From an uncultured Clostridia bacterium (GTDB lineage Bacteria > Bacillota > Clostridia > Oscillospirales > Ruminococcaceae): a stretch of DNA of 64,000 bases. Below, in pieces: positions 51,528-61,493 of the stretch. Numbering within the stretch: the first letter of the stretch is position 1; each line of letters opens with the position of its first letter. The notes beneath the pieces are model-generated. The model ran no database searches and was not told the DNA's origin. It saw nothing but the letters and a program-made list of their open reading frames with translations. Both the position numbers and the translations under genes were made by a program. The stretch lies in contig CALXHI010000018.1 in NCBI GenBank assembly GCA_944388075.1, forward strand, positions 1 to 64,000. Reading direction: 5' to 3'.

Positions 51528-54368
51528 TTAGTCCTCGCGATACTCCTCGATCTTGAATGCCTCGAGAATATCGCCTTCCTTGATATCGCCGTACTTTTCA
51601 AGCGAGATGCCGCATTCATAGCCGGTTGCGACTTCCTTGACATCCTCCTTGAAACGACGCAGCGAATCGATCTGATCTTCGGCAACCACGATGCCGTCGC
51701 GCACCACACGAATCTGACACTGCCGTGTCACCTTGCCATCCAGTACATAGCAGCCAGCAACGCTGCCAACACTCGAAATGTGGTAGACCTGACGCACCTC
51801 AATACGAGCCATCTGCACCTCACGGAATTTCGGTGCTAGCATACCCTTCATAGCGGTTGTAATTTCCTCGATGGCGTCGTAGATGATGCGGTACAGACGA
51901 ATGTCAACGCCATCACGCTCTGCCTTCTCGGCTGCAATCGGCATCGGACGCACGTTAAAGCCGACGATAATCGCATTCGATGCTGATGCCAGCATGACAT
52001 CGCTCTCCGAAATCGCACCAACAGCACCGTGAATCACCTTGACACGCACCTCATCGTTGGAGAGTTTCTCCAGCGACTGCTTGACTGCCTCAACCGAACC
52101 CTGTACGTCTGCCTTGACGATGATGGCAAGCTCTTTCATTTCGCCCTCGGCAATCTGGCTGAACAGATTGTCGAGTGTGACCTTACGATAGCTGCGGAAC
52201 TGCTCTTCCTTGGCTTCATGCTTTCTCTGCTCGACCAATTCCTTTGCCAAACGCTCATCGGCAACGGCATTGAAGATATCGCCGGCACTCGGCACTTCTG
52301 CCAAGCCGGTAATCTCGATCGGTACGGACGGCCCTGCCTCCTTAACGATCTTGCCCTTATAGTTGGTCATCACACGCACCTTGCCTACGGCAGTACCGGC
52401 AATGATCACATCGCCCGTATGCAGCGTACCGTTCTGTACGAGAATCGTAGCAATTGGACCTCTGCCCTTATCGAGACGAGCCTCAATGACCGTACCCTTA
52501 GCTCTGCGGTCGGGGTTGGCTTTCAGCTCACGCACTTCTGCGACCAGCTGCACGGTATCGAGCAGATCCTCGATGCCCATACCCGTCTTTGCGGATACCG
52601 GTACACAGATGGTGTCGCCGCCCCATTCCTCGCAGACCAGCTCATGCTCGGTCAGCTGCTGCTTAACACGGTCGGGATCGGCACCTTCCTTATCCATCTT
52701 GTTGATAGCAACAATAATCGAAACACCTGCTGCTTTGGCGTGATGAATGGATTCGATCGTCTGCGGCATGATACCGTCATCCGCTGCGACAACCAGAATC
52801 GCAATATCCGTGATATTTGCACCACGAGCACGCATGGACGTAAATGCCTCATGTCCGGGCGTATCGAGGAAGGTAATGGTCTTACCATTATGCTTGACCT
52901 GATAGGCACCGATATGCTGTGTAATGCCACCGGCTTCAGATGCGGTAACATTGGCATGGCGAATCGAGTCGAGTATCGAGGTCTTACCATGGTCAACGTG
53001 ACCCATAACCACAACAACCGGACTGCGCTCGACCATTGCATCCTCCGGATCCTCCTCATCGGTGATGAGACGTTCCTCAATGGTCACGATGACCTCATGC
53101 TCGACCTTTGCACCCAACTCCTCGGCCACCAGCGATGCGGTATCGAAATCGATTTCCTCGTTGATGCTTGCCATGACGCCCAGACCCATCAGCTTCTTAA
53201 TCACATCGCCAACCTGAACCTTCAGACGGCTTGCCAACTCGCTGACAACAATGCTGTCGGGAATCATAACCTTCAGCTGCTGCTTTCTAGCACGCTCCAG
53301 TTCGAGTCTGCGCAGCTTCTCCGCCTCAGTTTCTCTCACCTTGCCCGAACGCTGCTGTCTGGCACGCTGCTGAGATTTCTGGGTAATCTTCTGTTTTTTG
53401 GCAGACATGCCATCACCACGGCCTCTGCCCTGCGGTGCAATCTGCTCATAGCGTTCATTGTACTTGTCGAGATCGACATAGGTACCACGGGTATCGACCG
53501 TATGACGCTGTTGGCTTGCCTGCAATTCGGTCGTTTCGGCGAAGTCCATTTGCAGCTTGGCACGCTCGCCACGCTCCTGTGCCTTTGCAGGCTTTTTCGG
53601 TGCTTTCTGCTGCACCGGACGTTTCTCAGCCGGTTTCTTTTCGACCGGTGTTGCTGCAGCAGGCTTGGTCTGCTCTGCCGTCACGGTCGGCTGTACCAGC
53701 GCTGCTGTCGGTTTTGCCGGTGCAGATGCAGACTGCTTTGCGGGTGCAGCTGCCGAATGCTTTGCCGGTGTAGAGGCGGACTGCTGACGCTGCTCCTTCT
53801 TCTTCTGTTGCTGACGGGCATTGCGTTCCCGCTGCTTTGCGGCACGCTCTGCCTGCTGCTTCTCATGCTCTGCCGCACGCTGTGCTGCACGCTCTCTCGC
53901 TCTCTGCTCGGTCAATGCTGCCGTCAATACCACACGCTGCTGTGGTGCAGGCTCGGCGTTTTTCTCTTCCGCAGACTTTTCCTGCTCTGCCGATTGCCTC
54001 TGTTCAACCGCTTTCTCCACAGGCTTTGCGGATACAGCAGCCGCTGTCGACGGCTTTTCCGCAATCGGCTGCGGTGTTGGCTTTTTCTTTTGCTCTGCGG
54101 TAACAGGCTTCGGCACAGGCTTTGCGGTTTCCTCTGCCGATGTCTGAGCGACATTTTTGGCTGCACCGGATTGCAAATACGCATCGAGATCATCTACCTG
54201 ATGCGCCTGCGTATAGACCTCCAGCAGGTAATTCATCTCCTCCTCGGACAAGGTCGCTGTGGCCTTCCGAGTTTTCTTGTCCCGTTGCTTCAGCCGATCG
54301 ATGAGCTCCTGTGCAGGGACATCCATATTCTTCGCAAAATCACTGAGTTTCACTTTTCCTGTTGGCAT
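51528..54368 (-). CDS. infB: Translation initiation factor IF-2
   Basis: IF-2 is the GTPase that places fMet-tRNA on the 30S and promotes subunit joining. The 946-residue protein starts with an IF2_N-like helix ([19 protein letters not shown]). A long low-complexity linker rich in A, E, K and Q (residues 60-330) follows, and then a second IF2_N, the G domain [20 protein letters not shown] (G1), [25 protein letters not shown] (G3) and [18 protein letters not shown] (G4). Domains II, III and IV follow in order, with SEKYGD-type [20 protein letters not shown] precedes ATG 54368. Confidence 0.97.
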   Translation of the reverse strand: MPTGKVKLSDFAKNMDVPAQELIDRLKQRDKKTRKATATLSEEEMNYLLEVYTQAHQVDDLDAYLQSGAAKNVAQTSAEETAKPVPKPVTAEQKKKPTPQPIAEKPSTAAAVSAKPVEKAVEQRQSAEQEKSAEEKNAEPAPQQRVVLTAALTEQRARERAAQRAAEHEKQQAERAAKQRERNARQQQKKKEQRQQSASTPAKHSAAAPAKQSASAPAKPTAALVQPTVTAEQTKPAAATPVEKKPAEKRPVQQKAPKKPAKAQERGERAKLQMDFAETTELQASQQRHTVDTRGTYVDLDKYNERYEQIAPQGRGRGDGMSAKKQKITQKSQQRARQQRSGKVRETEAEKLRRLELERARKQQLKVMIPDSIVVSELASRLKVQVGDVIKKLMGLGVMASINEEIDFDTASLVAEELGAKVEHEVIVTIEERLITDEEDPEDAMVERSPVVVVMGHVDHGKTSILDSIRHANVTASEAGGITQHIGAYQVKHNGKTITFLDTPGHEAFTSMRARGANITDIAILVVAADDGIMPQTIESIHHAKAAGVSIIVAINKMDKEGADPDRVKQQLTEHELVCEEWGGDTICVPVSAKTGMGIEDLLDTVQLVAEVRELKANPDRRAKGTVIEARLDKGRGPIATILVQNGTLHTGDVIIAGTAVGKVRVMTNYKGKIVKEAGPSVPIEITGLAEVPSAGDIFNAVADERLAKELVEQRKHEAKEEQFRSYRKVTLDNLFSQIAEGEMKELAIIVKADVQGSVEAVKQSLEKLSNDEVRVKVIHGAVGAISESDVMLASASNAIIVGFNVRPMPIAAEKAERDGVDIRLYRIIYDAIEEITTAMKGMLAPKFREVQMARIEVRQVYHISSVGSVAGCYVLDGKVTRQCQIRVVRDGIVVAEDQIDSLRRFKEDVKEVATGYECGISLEKYGDIKEGDILEAFKIEEYRED

Positions 54369-54437
54369 AGGCAATATACCCCCTTCGGTTCTTCCACAGC
54401 ATGCGTCATCGCACACTGCATATCGTCATTCTTATAC

Positions 54438-54782
54438 TTACTCGCAAGGCTTTGTGCCGACATCGTCTGCCTGCACCGGTTCGGGTAGCAGCTTCAGCAG
54501 CGATTGCGTAAATCCGGCATCACATACACCGAACACTGCCGTTTGTTTCCGAAAATAGTGCTTGAGCGTTTCCATCGAAAGCTTCAGCTTTCGGATTGGA
54601 ATTTTCTTTCCGTAAAACCGAATCTCCTTTTCAGTTTTCGGTGAAATATCAGCCGCCAATAAAATGCAGGTGAGTGCACCTGTCCGACAGGCATCCTTGA
54701 CCGCATCAAACCCCAGCAGCAGTTTTCCGGCTTTCCGACTTATGGTCAGCAAAGAGAGAATGCGTTCTTCAAGCATCGGCAT
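54438..54782 (-). CDS. ylxQ: L7Ae/L30e-family RNA-binding protein (YlxQ)
   Basis: YlxQ is a small K-turn binding protein of the nusA operon. The 114-residue protein has LSLLTISRKAGKLLLGFDAV (residues 9-28, the LTIARKAGKL-type start), ILLAADISPKTEKEIRFYGK and a late HYFRKQTAVFGVCDAGFTQS. These match the L7Ae/L30e/S12e fold. Its start overlaps the ylxR end by fourteen bases, so translation is coupled. The role is thought to be RNA chaperoning in translation or transcription, not proven here. Confidence 0.9.
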   Translation of the reverse strand: MPMLEERILSLLTISRKAGKLLLGFDAVKDACRTGALTCILLAADISPKTEKEIRFYGKKIPIRKLKLSMETLKHYFRKQTAVFGVCDAGFTQSLLKLLPEPVQADDVGTKPCE

Positions 54783-55059
54783 TTGCCGCCTCCTCTGCCG
54801 CTTTCAGCTCCTGTTCGAGTGCCGCATATACATCCTCGGAGATTCGGCACGAAAAGGATTTCTCCATACGGCGTGCTTTTTTCGCCTGTGCCAGACATTC
54901 CGTGCGAGGGCAGATATATGCACCTCTGCCGGAGAGTTTTCCGGTCACATCTGCTTTGATCGCACCATCAGGCTGCCGCACGATACGAATCATCTCCCGC
55001 TTCGGCTTCATCTCCCCACAGCCCAGACACATACGCATTGGTATCTTTCGTGGCTTCAT
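54769..55059 (-). CDS. ylxR: YlxR/RnpM RNA-binding protein (DUF448)
   Basis: YlxR (RnpM in B. subtilis) binds RNase P RNA and modulates RNA processing. The 96-residue protein has the conserved start RKIPMRMCLGCGEMKPKREM, then IRIVRQPDGAIKADVTGKLS and GRGAYICPRTECL, the GRGAYiC signature at residues about 49-55. A basic helical tail carries KKARRMEKSFSCRISEDV. It lies between nusA and ylxQ as in most Firmicutes, with a ribosome site in GAAAGGAG ahead of the ATG. Confidence 0.92.
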   Translation of the reverse strand: MKPRKIPMRMCLGCGEMKPKREMIRIVRQPDGAIKADVTGKLSGRGAYICPRTECLAQAKKARRMEKSFSCRISEDVYAALEQELKAAEEAANADA

Positions 55060-55083
55060 GCCGATTGCTCCTTTCCGATTAGA

Positions 55084-56289
55084 TTACTCGACAGCCGACG
55101 TGGAATCCATTTCCGCCACATCGAAATCGATTGGCGCATCATCGAATGCCGCCTCAGCCGTATCCTCTGCCATATCCTCTACAAAATCTGCCTCTTCTTC
55201 ACGGTCGACGGTTTCGGATTCGGACTTGATATCGATCTTGCAGTCGGTCAGCTTTGCAGCGAGCTTTGCGTTCAAACCACGGTTACCAATGGCAAGCGAC
55301 TGCTGATCATCCGGCACAATCACTGTTGCCATATCTTTGCCATGCTCATCCAGACCGAGCGTTGCCGAAGTGACCTTTGCCGGTGCCAGCGCACGAATAA
55401 TAAATTCCGTCTTATCCTCGGAATAGGGGATGATGTCGATCTTCTCACCGTGCAGTTCCTGAAGTACCGTATCGATACGGCTGCCATGCGGTCCAATACA
55501 AGCACCAATCGCCTCCACATCCGGATCATTTGAGCTAACTGCAATCTTAGAACGGAATCCCGGCTCTCGTGAAACCGCATGAATCGTAACCGTACCATCG
55601 AGAATTTCCGGTACTGCCCGCTCAAAGAGGCGTCTGATGATATCCCGATCGGAACGAGAAATGCGAACAATCGGTCGTTTATCTTTTTTCTCACTGTTAA
55701 CGATCTGCGTCACCAATACCTGAATGAGATCGCCCTCTCGCAGGATTTCATTGGGAATTTGTTCATTCTTATTGAGATACAGCTCTGTCCCTTCGTAGTC
55801 AACCGCTACTGTACCACGACCGGTATCGAGCTGCTTCACACGAACCGTAATCAGCTGCTTTTCCTTTTCTTTGAACAAGTCGGTAATGCGCTTGCGGCTA
55901 AATTCATGCAGATCGCTGCGAATCATTTGCTTGACAAATTGAGCAATGCTTCTGCCAAACTGTACGGGATCCATGGGACACTCGATGAGGTCACCCATTT
56001 CGACATTCGGGTCATAGCATTTTGCCACATCATAACTGACCAGATACGGGTCATTGTTTGCCTCCGGCACGACGCTCTTTTTCATAAACACCCGAAAGCG
56101 ATGCGCTGCGGCATCGATCTCTACCCGAAAATCATCATCTTCCGCTTTCGGATACGCCTTCATAGCCGCTTTCAGCAGAGCCTGCTCCACACGATCAATC
56201 AATTCTCGCTGATCAATGTGATGCTCTTGCTCTAATGCGGACAGCACCTGAAATAGATCCAATTGCTCTTCCTTTTTCTTACCTTTCAT
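55084..56289 (-). CDS. nusA: Transcription termination/antitermination factor NusA
   Basis: NusA binds RNA polymerase to modulate pausing, termination and antitermination. The 401-residue protein has an N-terminal RNAP-binding domain (FQVLSALEQEHHIDQRELID), an S1 domain near residue 150 (RGTVAVDYEGTELYLNKNEQ), and KH1/KH2 with RSDRDIIRRLFERAVPEILD, IGACIGPHGSRIDTVLQELH and a IGNRGLNAKLAAKLTDCKID motif. The length is normal for Firmicutes, which lack the acidic repeats. ATG 56289 follows GGGAGAG; the longer reading enters rimP's end region. Confidence 0.95.
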   Translation of the reverse strand: MKGKKKEEQLDLFQVLSALEQEHHIDQRELIDRVEQALLKAAMKAYPKAEDDDFRVEIDAAAHRFRVFMKKSVVPEANNDPYLVSYDVAKCYDPNVEMGDLIECPMDPVQFGRSIAQFVKQMIRSDLHEFSRKRITDLFKEKEKQLITVRVKQLDTGRGTVAVDYEGTELYLNKNEQIPNEILREGDLIQVLVTQIVNSEKKDKRPIVRISRSDRDIIRRLFERAVPEILDGTVTIHAVSREPGFRSKIAVSSNDPDVEAIGACIGPHGSRIDTVLQELHGEKIDIIPYSEDKTEFIIRALAPAKVTSATLGLDEHGKDMATVIVPDDQQSLAIGNRGLNAKLAAKLTDCKIDIKSESETVDREEEADFVEDMAEDTAEAAFDDAPIDFDVAEMDSTSAVE

Positions 56290-56352
56290 GGCATGACTCT
56301 CCCTTCGTATTACCATCCGGCGAAGAAACGCCGGCATCCTTACCTAATATGG

Positions 56353-56838
56353 TTATGCCTCCTCAAAATCTGCCAGCCGGACATAAGCGACCTGCGGCAA
56401 TGCGATGGTCATCTCCGGCTCGGACTCCGTTTGAATGCGGATATGCTCCTTGTCACAGCGCAGCAGGAGACCGACGATATCCCGTTCGCCGTTTTCGAGC
56501 GGACGAATGGTATGCACTCGCACCTTGCTGCCCTCGCAGGCATCGAAATGTGTTGCCCGAATCAGTTCCCGTTCCAGCCCTGCCGAACCAACTTCCAGCG
56601 TATAGCTTTGTGGAATCGGATCGACATCATCCAACAGCTGATTGAGCGGTCTTGTGACGGCTTCGCAGTCATTGATGTTGACCGGTCGTTCCATATGATC
56701 GAGGAACACGCGCAGATACCAAATGGCACCCTCCTTCTCGAAGCGCACATCCCAGACGATCAGCCCCTGCGCTTCGGCAAGCGGCAAGACCATCTCATAG
56801 ACTCGCTGTTCGGTTGGACCGAATTTCTTGAGTTTCAT
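56353..56838 (-). CDS. rimP: Ribosome maturation factor RimP
   Basis: RimP acts in late 30S assembly, near S12. The 161-residue protein reads YEMVLPLAEAQGLIVWDVRF near residue 17, DHMERPVNINDCEAVTRPLN, and SYTLEVGSAGLERELIRATH, the YxLEVsSPGldR-type signature with SAG in place of SPG. The C-terminal SH3-like domain shows VRVHTIRPLENGERDIVGLL. ATG 56838 follows GAAAGG; the longer reading runs into the leader. It is the first gene of the long rimP-nusA-infB operon. Confidence 0.93.
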   Translation of the reverse strand: MKLKKFGPTEQRVYEMVLPLAEAQGLIVWDVRFEKEGAIWYLRVFLDHMERPVNINDCEAVTRPLNQLLDDVDPIPQSYTLEVGSAGLERELIRATHFDACEGSKVRVHTIRPLENGERDIVGLLLRCDKEHIRIQTESEPEMTIALPQVAYVRLADFEEA

Positions 56839-56892
56839 AGATTTTGCTACCTTTCTGCATATCTCACATGCGCATATGTCCATACATAAAAG

Positions 56893-56922
56893 AAAGACCG
56901 GACTTTCGGCGTTCCGGTCTTT
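56893..56922 (-). terminator. Leader hairpin/attenuator ahead of rimP-nusA-infB
   Basis: On the minus strand AAAGACCGGA pairs with TCCGGTCTTT around a 10-nt loop, followed by CTTTT. It lies between the promoter (-10 at 56952-56947) and rimP, starting about 18 nt after the expected start of transcription. It could be a NusA-responsive attenuator or a 5' stability hairpin. Confidence 0.6.
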
Positions 56923-56946
56923 CTTCATTCCATCATTTACATCATT

Positions 56947-56975
56947 ATGATACCACATTTTCCGAGAAAATGCAA
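56947..56975 (-). promoter_or_regulatory. Sigma-A promoter for the rimP-nusA-infB operon
   Basis: TTGCAT (56975-56970) and TATCAT (56952-56947) are 17 bp apart on the minus strand, with TGTGG before the -10. Confidence 0.72.
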
Positions 56976-57038
56976 GCAATTCGGCAGTTTTCTTGCAGGA
57001 TTTCTACAATTCGCACAATCGCTGCAAGGAATTGAGAA

Positions 57039-57068
57039 AATATTTCGGCATCCTAACGAAGAAATATT
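57039..57068 (-). terminator. Weak terminator at the end of the sugar-binding lipoprotein gene
   Basis: AATATTTC (57039-57046) pairs with GAAATATT (57061-57068) around a 14-nt loop, with TTCTC on the minus strand. The stem overlaps the stop codon. The AT-rich stem would be weak. Confidence 0.4.
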
Positions 57069-58479
57069 ACTGCAATTTTGCGTTATATTCCTCGACAACG
57101 GTATCAACAACCGACTGCCATTCGGAACGGATCTCTGCCCAAGTATCCGGCGTACCAGCATACTGCTTCTGGTTGAGAATCGCATCACCGATATTGTTCA
57201 TGACACCTCTGGTCGCATAGTCATAGGTTTCGTTGTACATCAAAGAGCCCATGCCGTAACCGAAGTCAAACACACTCTTAATCTTGCTGGTGTCATACCA
57301 AGTCTGCATGAAGTCATACTGCTCCTCGGTGATGAAACCGGTCACCTTGCCCTGTGCATTGACGCTCTGGATCAGAGCCTTTTCCTTTGCAGCAGCCTTA
57401 TACTCTTCCTGTGTCTCGGCAAGACGCTGGCACTTCATCCACATCGCAACAGCATCGCCCTTCGTCGAATTCTTGACGAGCATTGTTGCACCGTAGTTCA
57501 TGTTGAGGTAATACTCCTCGCTCTTGGGATCCTTCGGGAACGGCACGAGGAAGATGTCTGCATCGGGATTTTTGGCGTTGGAATCGGACAGATGCCACGG
57601 TGCCATGCCATAGAACAGGATATTGCCTTCGGTCGGGAAGTAACCATACCAAGTCGGGTCATAGAGTCCCAGCTTGCTGATCTCCTCCATCAACAACTCG
57701 GCACGCTCGATGTTCGGACTCATGATGTTGTTGGTAAACTTGTTGCCGTCATACTTGACAACAGTATCGCCGGTGGACTGCAAGAGTGCCTGACCGAACC
57801 AGCCGCAGCAGCCGAACCGCTGCTCACTGCCATCTCCGTTGGAGACAAACTGCTTCATCATATCCATGAAGGCATCCCAATCCCACTTGCCCTCCTGATA
57901 CAGCTCATACGGATCTTCCAAGCCTTCCTCTTCCAGCATTGTGCGGCTATAAGTGATGGCAAGCGGATCGCTTGTCGCATACGGAATCACATAGTAGTGC
58001 CCGTTGTACTTGTACATCTCTGCCAATTCCCGCACACCGTCATAGATCGGATCGGACAGGTCAACATAATCATCAAGCGGATCGTACATACCCTTGTTGA
58101 CGCCATTCGGCACAGCATCCCACTCATAGGGGAACATATCAACCGGATCGCCGCCATTGATACGGTTCGACAGGTCATCGAACTTCGTATCGGCTGTGGT
58201 GGCAACATACTCGATTTTGGCACCATACACATCCTCAAACAGCGACAATGCAACCGAACGGTCAGCATTACCGGTCGGATTGAGGTCGTAGATCGCCATC
58301 CAGTAAACCGTCTGACCGGAGATATCCGGATCACCGGCATTGATCGCATCATCCGTTGCAATAGACACATCGTCCTGAGATTTTGTTCTGCCTTCAGAGC
58401 TTTCCTCACCGCAGGCGGTCATTGCAAAGCAGAGCGTCATTGCCGACAGTAATGCCAATGCACGTTTCATCTTTCTCAT
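57067..58479 (-). CDS. Extracellular solute-binding lipoprotein (ABC sugar type)
   Basis: The 470-residue protein has a lipoprotein signal (MRKMKRALALLSAMTLCFAM then TACG with Cys at residue 23). The body reads YGAKIEYVATTADTKFDDLS, NGGDPVDMFPYEWDAVPNGV and PLDDYVDLSDPIYDGVRELA, followed by KWDWDAFMDMMKQFV and a C-terminal hinge and lobe as in family-1 sugar-binding proteins. Such lipoproteins deliver oligosaccharides to ABC importers. No permease or ATPase gene lies nearby, so it must work with components encoded elsewhere. GAGGAG precedes ATG 58479, and a consensus promoter lies about 100 bp upstream. Confidence 0.88.
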   Translation of the reverse strand: MRKMKRALALLSAMTLCFAMTACGEESSEGRTKSQDDVSIATDDAINAGDPDISGQTVYWMAIYDLNPTGNADRSVALSLFEDVYGAKIEYVATTADTKFDDLSNRINGGDPVDMFPYEWDAVPNGVNKGMYDPLDDYVDLSDPIYDGVRELAEMYKYNGHYYVIPYATSDPLAITYSRTMLEEEGLEDPYELYQEGKWDWDAFMDMMKQFVSNGDGSEQRFGCCGWFGQALLQSTGDTVVKYDGNKFTNNIMSPNIERAELLMEEISKLGLYDPTWYGYFPTEGNILFYGMAPWHLSDSNAKNPDADIFLVPFPKDPKSEEYYLNMNYGATMLVKNSTKGDAVAMWMKCQRLAETQEEYKAAAKEKALIQSVNAQGKVTGFITEEQYDFMQTWYDTSKIKSVFDFGYGMGSLMYNETYDYATRGVMNNIGDAILNQKQYAGTPDTWAEIRSEWQSVVDTVVEEYNAKLQ

Positions 58480-58565
58480 AGCTGGTAACTCCTCTTTTCT
58501 GTTTTGCGTGCAAATGCAGCTTTGCACGGCACCGGCTGTCTGTGTGCAACAGCCTTATCATCCTT

Positions 58566-58594
58566 ATTATACTGAAATTATATCAGGCTGTCAA
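58566..58594 (-). promoter_or_regulatory. Consensus sigma-A promoter for the solute-binding lipoprotein
   Basis: TTGACA (58594-58589) and TATAAT (58571-58566) are 17 bp apart on the minus strand. A second TATAAT lies inside the spacer. Confidence 0.85.
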
Positions 58595-58654
58595 CCGAAG
58601 TTTTGACCAAATACAAATGTTGAAATTCAGACAACCTATACAATTTTTCCGCAA

Positions 58655-59308
58655 TTACACGCCGTACTGCTCCCGATAGGCACGCATTTGGGGCAGATAT
58701 GCCTTGCCGTCCACGACACCGTTCTCGATGGCAGCAATGATATCGCTGACCGTTACAATAGCGTGTACATCAATGCCGAATTCCTCTTTGACCTCCTGCA
58801 CAGCGGACTTCTTGCTGTTGAGTCCCTTCTCCTGACGGTCAACCGTAATGACCATACCGGTGATATCGACATCGGCGGTAGACTTGAGCTTCGGATAGAC
58901 CTCCCGCAATGCCTTGCCGGATGTCATCACATCCTCGATGAGAATGACCTTCGTACCGTCCTTCAGCTCGCTGCCGACAATCATGCCGCCCTCACCATGA
59001 TCCTTGACCTCCTTGCGGTCATAGGCATAGCCAATCTCAATGCCATGGTTCTTCCAGAGTGCAATCGCCGCAGCAGCTGCCAACGGGATACCCTTGTAAG
59101 CCGGTCCAAACAGCACCTCTGCCTGCATATTGTGTGCCTGCATACAAGCTGCATAATACTCACCTAGACGGCAAAGCTGCTTGCCGGTTTTATAATTTCC
59201 GGTGTTGATGAAGTAGGGGGCTTTTCTGCCGCTTTTCAGCGTAAAATCACCGAATTTCAGCACACCGCATTCTGCCATAAAGCAAATGAATTCCTCTTGA
59301 TAGGTCAT
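58655..59308 (-). CDS. pyrE: Orotate phosphoribosyltransferase
   Basis: PyrE makes OMP from orotate and PRPP in pyrimidine synthesis. The 217-residue protein has the start GVLKFGDFTLKSGRKAPYFI, the VLFGPAYKGIPLAAAAAIAL loop, the KDHGEGG catalytic-loop (KEVKDHGEGGMIVG) and the PRPP-binding VILIEDVMTSGKALREVYPK (about residues 115-134). ATG 59308 lies after GGCGG; the longer reading has no site. It stands alone here with its own promoter; other pyr genes are elsewhere. Confidence 0.95.
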   Translation of the reverse strand: MTYQEEFICFMAECGVLKFGDFTLKSGRKAPYFINTGNYKTGKQLCRLGEYYAACMQAHNMQAEVLFGPAYKGIPLAAAAAIALWKNHGIEIGYAYDRKEVKDHGEGGMIVGSELKDGTKVILIEDVMTSGKALREVYPKLKSTADVDITGMVITVDRQEKGLNSKKSAVQEVKEEFGIDVHAIVTVSDIIAAIENGVVDGKAYLPQMRAYREQYGV

Positions 59309-59388
59309 GAGATAACCGCCTTTCCATGCACGCCGAATCGCCATGCAAATCCGTTTCATTTTTCGTCACCAAGGTTTGGTACAAATAT

Positions 59389-59417
59389 AGTATACCCGAT
59401 TTCTTGCAAAAAAGCAA
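59389..59417 (-). promoter_or_regulatory. Sigma-A-like promoter for pyrE
   Basis: TTGCTT (59417-59412) and TATACT (59394-59389) are 17 bp apart on the minus strand. No PyrR or attenuator structure was seen in the short leader. Confidence 0.6.
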
Positions 59418-59440
59418 GCCTATCTTCCTCGTTCGCGATA

Positions 59441-60106
59441 TTAAGACAGCAAACGCCGCTTTAGCACAGTCAAATCCACAACGGTCAGCACACCGTTGCC
59501 GTCCATGTCATAATCGGATACCTACTCGGTTGTCAGTGTACCGCTACACGCCGGATATCTTACCAGCGCAACCGCATCGGCAAGCGAATAGCTGCTTTCG
59601 GTATCGATCGGCTGCACGGAAATCTGCAAGTCGGTTGCATTCAAAACAACGATTTCCGATTACAGCGTTCCCTCAACCACCCATACGGCAGCGGTTTCCG
59701 AGAAGAAATTCTCTTTGCACAGGTCAAAGTAGGTGATTGTGAACCGCTCTCGGAAAGTCGAATTGTCGTCGTTCAAGCCAAAGAACAGGCTCGACACGAA
59801 GCCCTCTTGCTTCTTCAGAGTATTCCAAATGTTCGCATTTGCGTCACTTTAACGATACAAACCCTACCCGTACTCAGTACCGAAGAGAAACATCCGCCAT
59901 TTGCCATCCACATAGGGACGATCGGCTCGTCCCACCTCAGATCTCCACATGGCGAAAATATTGTCGCCGAAATCGCTGTTGCCGACAATCAACTCGCTTG
60001 CCATATATAGTCACCGCATCACTGAAATCAGCCCTCCAATCCATTTATACAAGTCCTGATAATCGGTCAAACCGGCTGTGATCCAACGTTTTCCAACAGA
60101 TTGCAT
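59441..60106 (-). pseudogene. CotH-like/dockerin protein remnant with five in-frame stops
   Basis: Read on the minus strand from 60106, one frame runs exactly 222 codons to a TAA at 59441. It encodes MASELIVGNSDFGDNIFAMW, DGKWRMFLFGTEYG, SDANANIWNTLKKQEGFVSS and RERFTITYFDLCKENFF, matching CotH-family proteins. It then encodes SLADAVALVRYPAC and DYDMDGNGVLTVVDLTVLKR, a dockerin-type F-hand pair (the second repeat is clear). Premature stops fall at 60013 (TGA), 59866 (TAG), 59851 (TAA), 59662 (TAA) and 59524 (TAG), with no frameshift. CotH modules are fused to dockerins in ruminococcal cellulosomes. The N-terminus and signal peptide are missing. GGAGGGGGA lies upstream of the ATG but is probably chance. 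Confidence 0.75.
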
Positions 60107-60244
60107 AATAATCCCCCTCCATGCAATAGAATCTGCTTTCTTGTAACACGCTTTCTTGTGCTTTGTCAAGTATATTTCCACATTATTTGGCGTATTCCAT
60201 CATGGTTTTTGCCTATTTTGCAAGATTCATCCAAAATAGAGTAA

Positions 60245-60280
60245 AAAAGACCGTCTCATCCGAAGATGAAACGGTCTTTT
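60245..60280 (-). terminator. Strong intrinsic terminator after tuf
   Basis: AAAAGACCGTTTCATC pairs with GATGAGACGGTCTTTT around TTCG on the minus strand, followed by more T residues. It begins about 11 bp after the tuf stop. Confidence 0.92.
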
Positions 60281-60290
60281 GAAACAAGAA

Positions 60291-61493
60291 TTACTCGTTG
60301 ATAGCAGTCACAACGCCGGAACCAACGGTCTTACCACCCTCACGGATAGCGAAACGCAGACCAGCCTCGATAGCGATCGGAGTGATCAGCTCAACGCCGA
60401 TCTCAATGTTATCGCCGGGGTTGCACATTTGAACATCCTCCGGCAGCGTGATGATACCGGTAACGTCAGTGGTGCGGAAATAGAACTGCGGTCTGTAATT
60501 GTTGAAGAACGGCTTATGACGACCGCCTTCTTCCTTCTTCAGAACGTAAACCTGACCCTTGAACTTGGTGTGCGGGTGAATGGAACCGGGCTTGCACAGA
60601 ACCTGTCCACGCTCAATGTCCTTTCTCTGAACACCACGGAGCAGCGCACCAATGTTGTCGCCGGCCTCAGCATAGTCGAGGATCTTACGGAACATCTCCA
60701 GACCGGTAATAACGGTGGAACCCTTCTCCTCCTTCAGACCAACGATCTCAACGGTATCGCCGACCTTGACCTGACCACGCTCAACACGACCGGTAGCAAC
60801 AGTACCACGACCGGTAATGGTCATGGTGTCCTCAACAGGCATCAGGAACGGCTGATCTGCCTTACGATCCGGAGTCGGAATGTAGGAGTCAACAGCGTCC
60901 ATCAGCTCGCCGATGCAAGCATAGACCGGATCGGAAGGATCCTGAGATGCGGAATCCAGCGCCTGGAAAGCAGAACCCTTGATGATCGGAATGTCATCGC
61001 CGGGGAACTCGTATTTGCTCAGGGTGTCACGGATGTCCATCTCAACGAGATCAATCAGCTCCTCGTCATCCACGAGGTCGGTCTTGTTCATGAAGACAAC
61101 GATTGCCGGCACACCTACCTGACGAGCGAGCAGGATGTGCTCTTTGGTCTGAGCCATCGGGCCATCGGAAGCAGCAACAACGAGGATTGCGCCGTCCATC
61201 TGCGCTGCACCGGTGATCATGTTCTTGATGTAGTCAGCGTGACCGGGGCAGTCAACGTGTGCATAGTGACGAGCGTCGGTCTCGTACTCAACGTGTGCGG
61301 TATTGATTGTGATACCACGCTCACGCTCTTCCGGAGCCTTATCGATCATGGAGTAGTCCTCAAACTTAGCCTGACCCTTCAGTGCCAGATACTTGGTGAT
61401 AGCAGCGGTCAGAGTGGTCTTACCATGGTCAACGTGGCCGATCGTACCGATGTTGACATGGGGTTTGTTACGTTCAAAATGTTCTTTTGCCAT
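60291..61493 (-). CDS. tuf: Elongation factor Tu
   Basis: EF-Tu delivers aminoacyl-tRNA to the ribosome. The 400-residue protein has G1 [20 protein letters not shown] (residues about 17-36), the [15 protein letters not shown] effector loop, G3 [21 protein letters not shown]4 [20 protein letters not shown], and the domain II/III regions with [27 protein letters not shown] precedes the ATG. Codon usage is strongly biased, as expected. It is last in the str cluster and also has a promoter of its own (61578-61606). Confidence 0.98.
   Translation of the reverse strand: MAKEHFERNKPHVNIGTIGHVDHGKTTLTAAITKYLALKGQAKFEDYSMIDKAPEERERGITINTAHVEYETDARHYAHVDCPGHADYIKNMITGAAQMDGAILVVAASDGPMAQTKEHILLARQVGVPAIVVFMNKTDLVDDEELIDLVEMDIRDTLSKYEFPGDDIPIIKGSAFQALDSASQDPSDPVYACIGELMDAVDSYIPTPDRKADQPFLMPVEDTMTITGRGTVATGRVERGQVKVGDTVEIVGLKEEKGSTVITGLEMFRKILDYAEAGDNIGALLRGVQRKDIERGQVLCKPGSIHPHTKFKGQVYVLKKEEGGRHKPFFNNYRPQFYFRTTDVTGIITLPEDVQMCNPGDNIEIGVELITPIAIEAGLRFAIREGGKTVGSGVVTAINE

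Noticed and set aside
52029..54488. An 819-codon plus-strand open frame across infB
   Set aside because: It is antisense to the low-complexity linker and G domain of infB. Leu/Cys/Arg-rich content is an artefact of the A/Q/K-rich coding strand.
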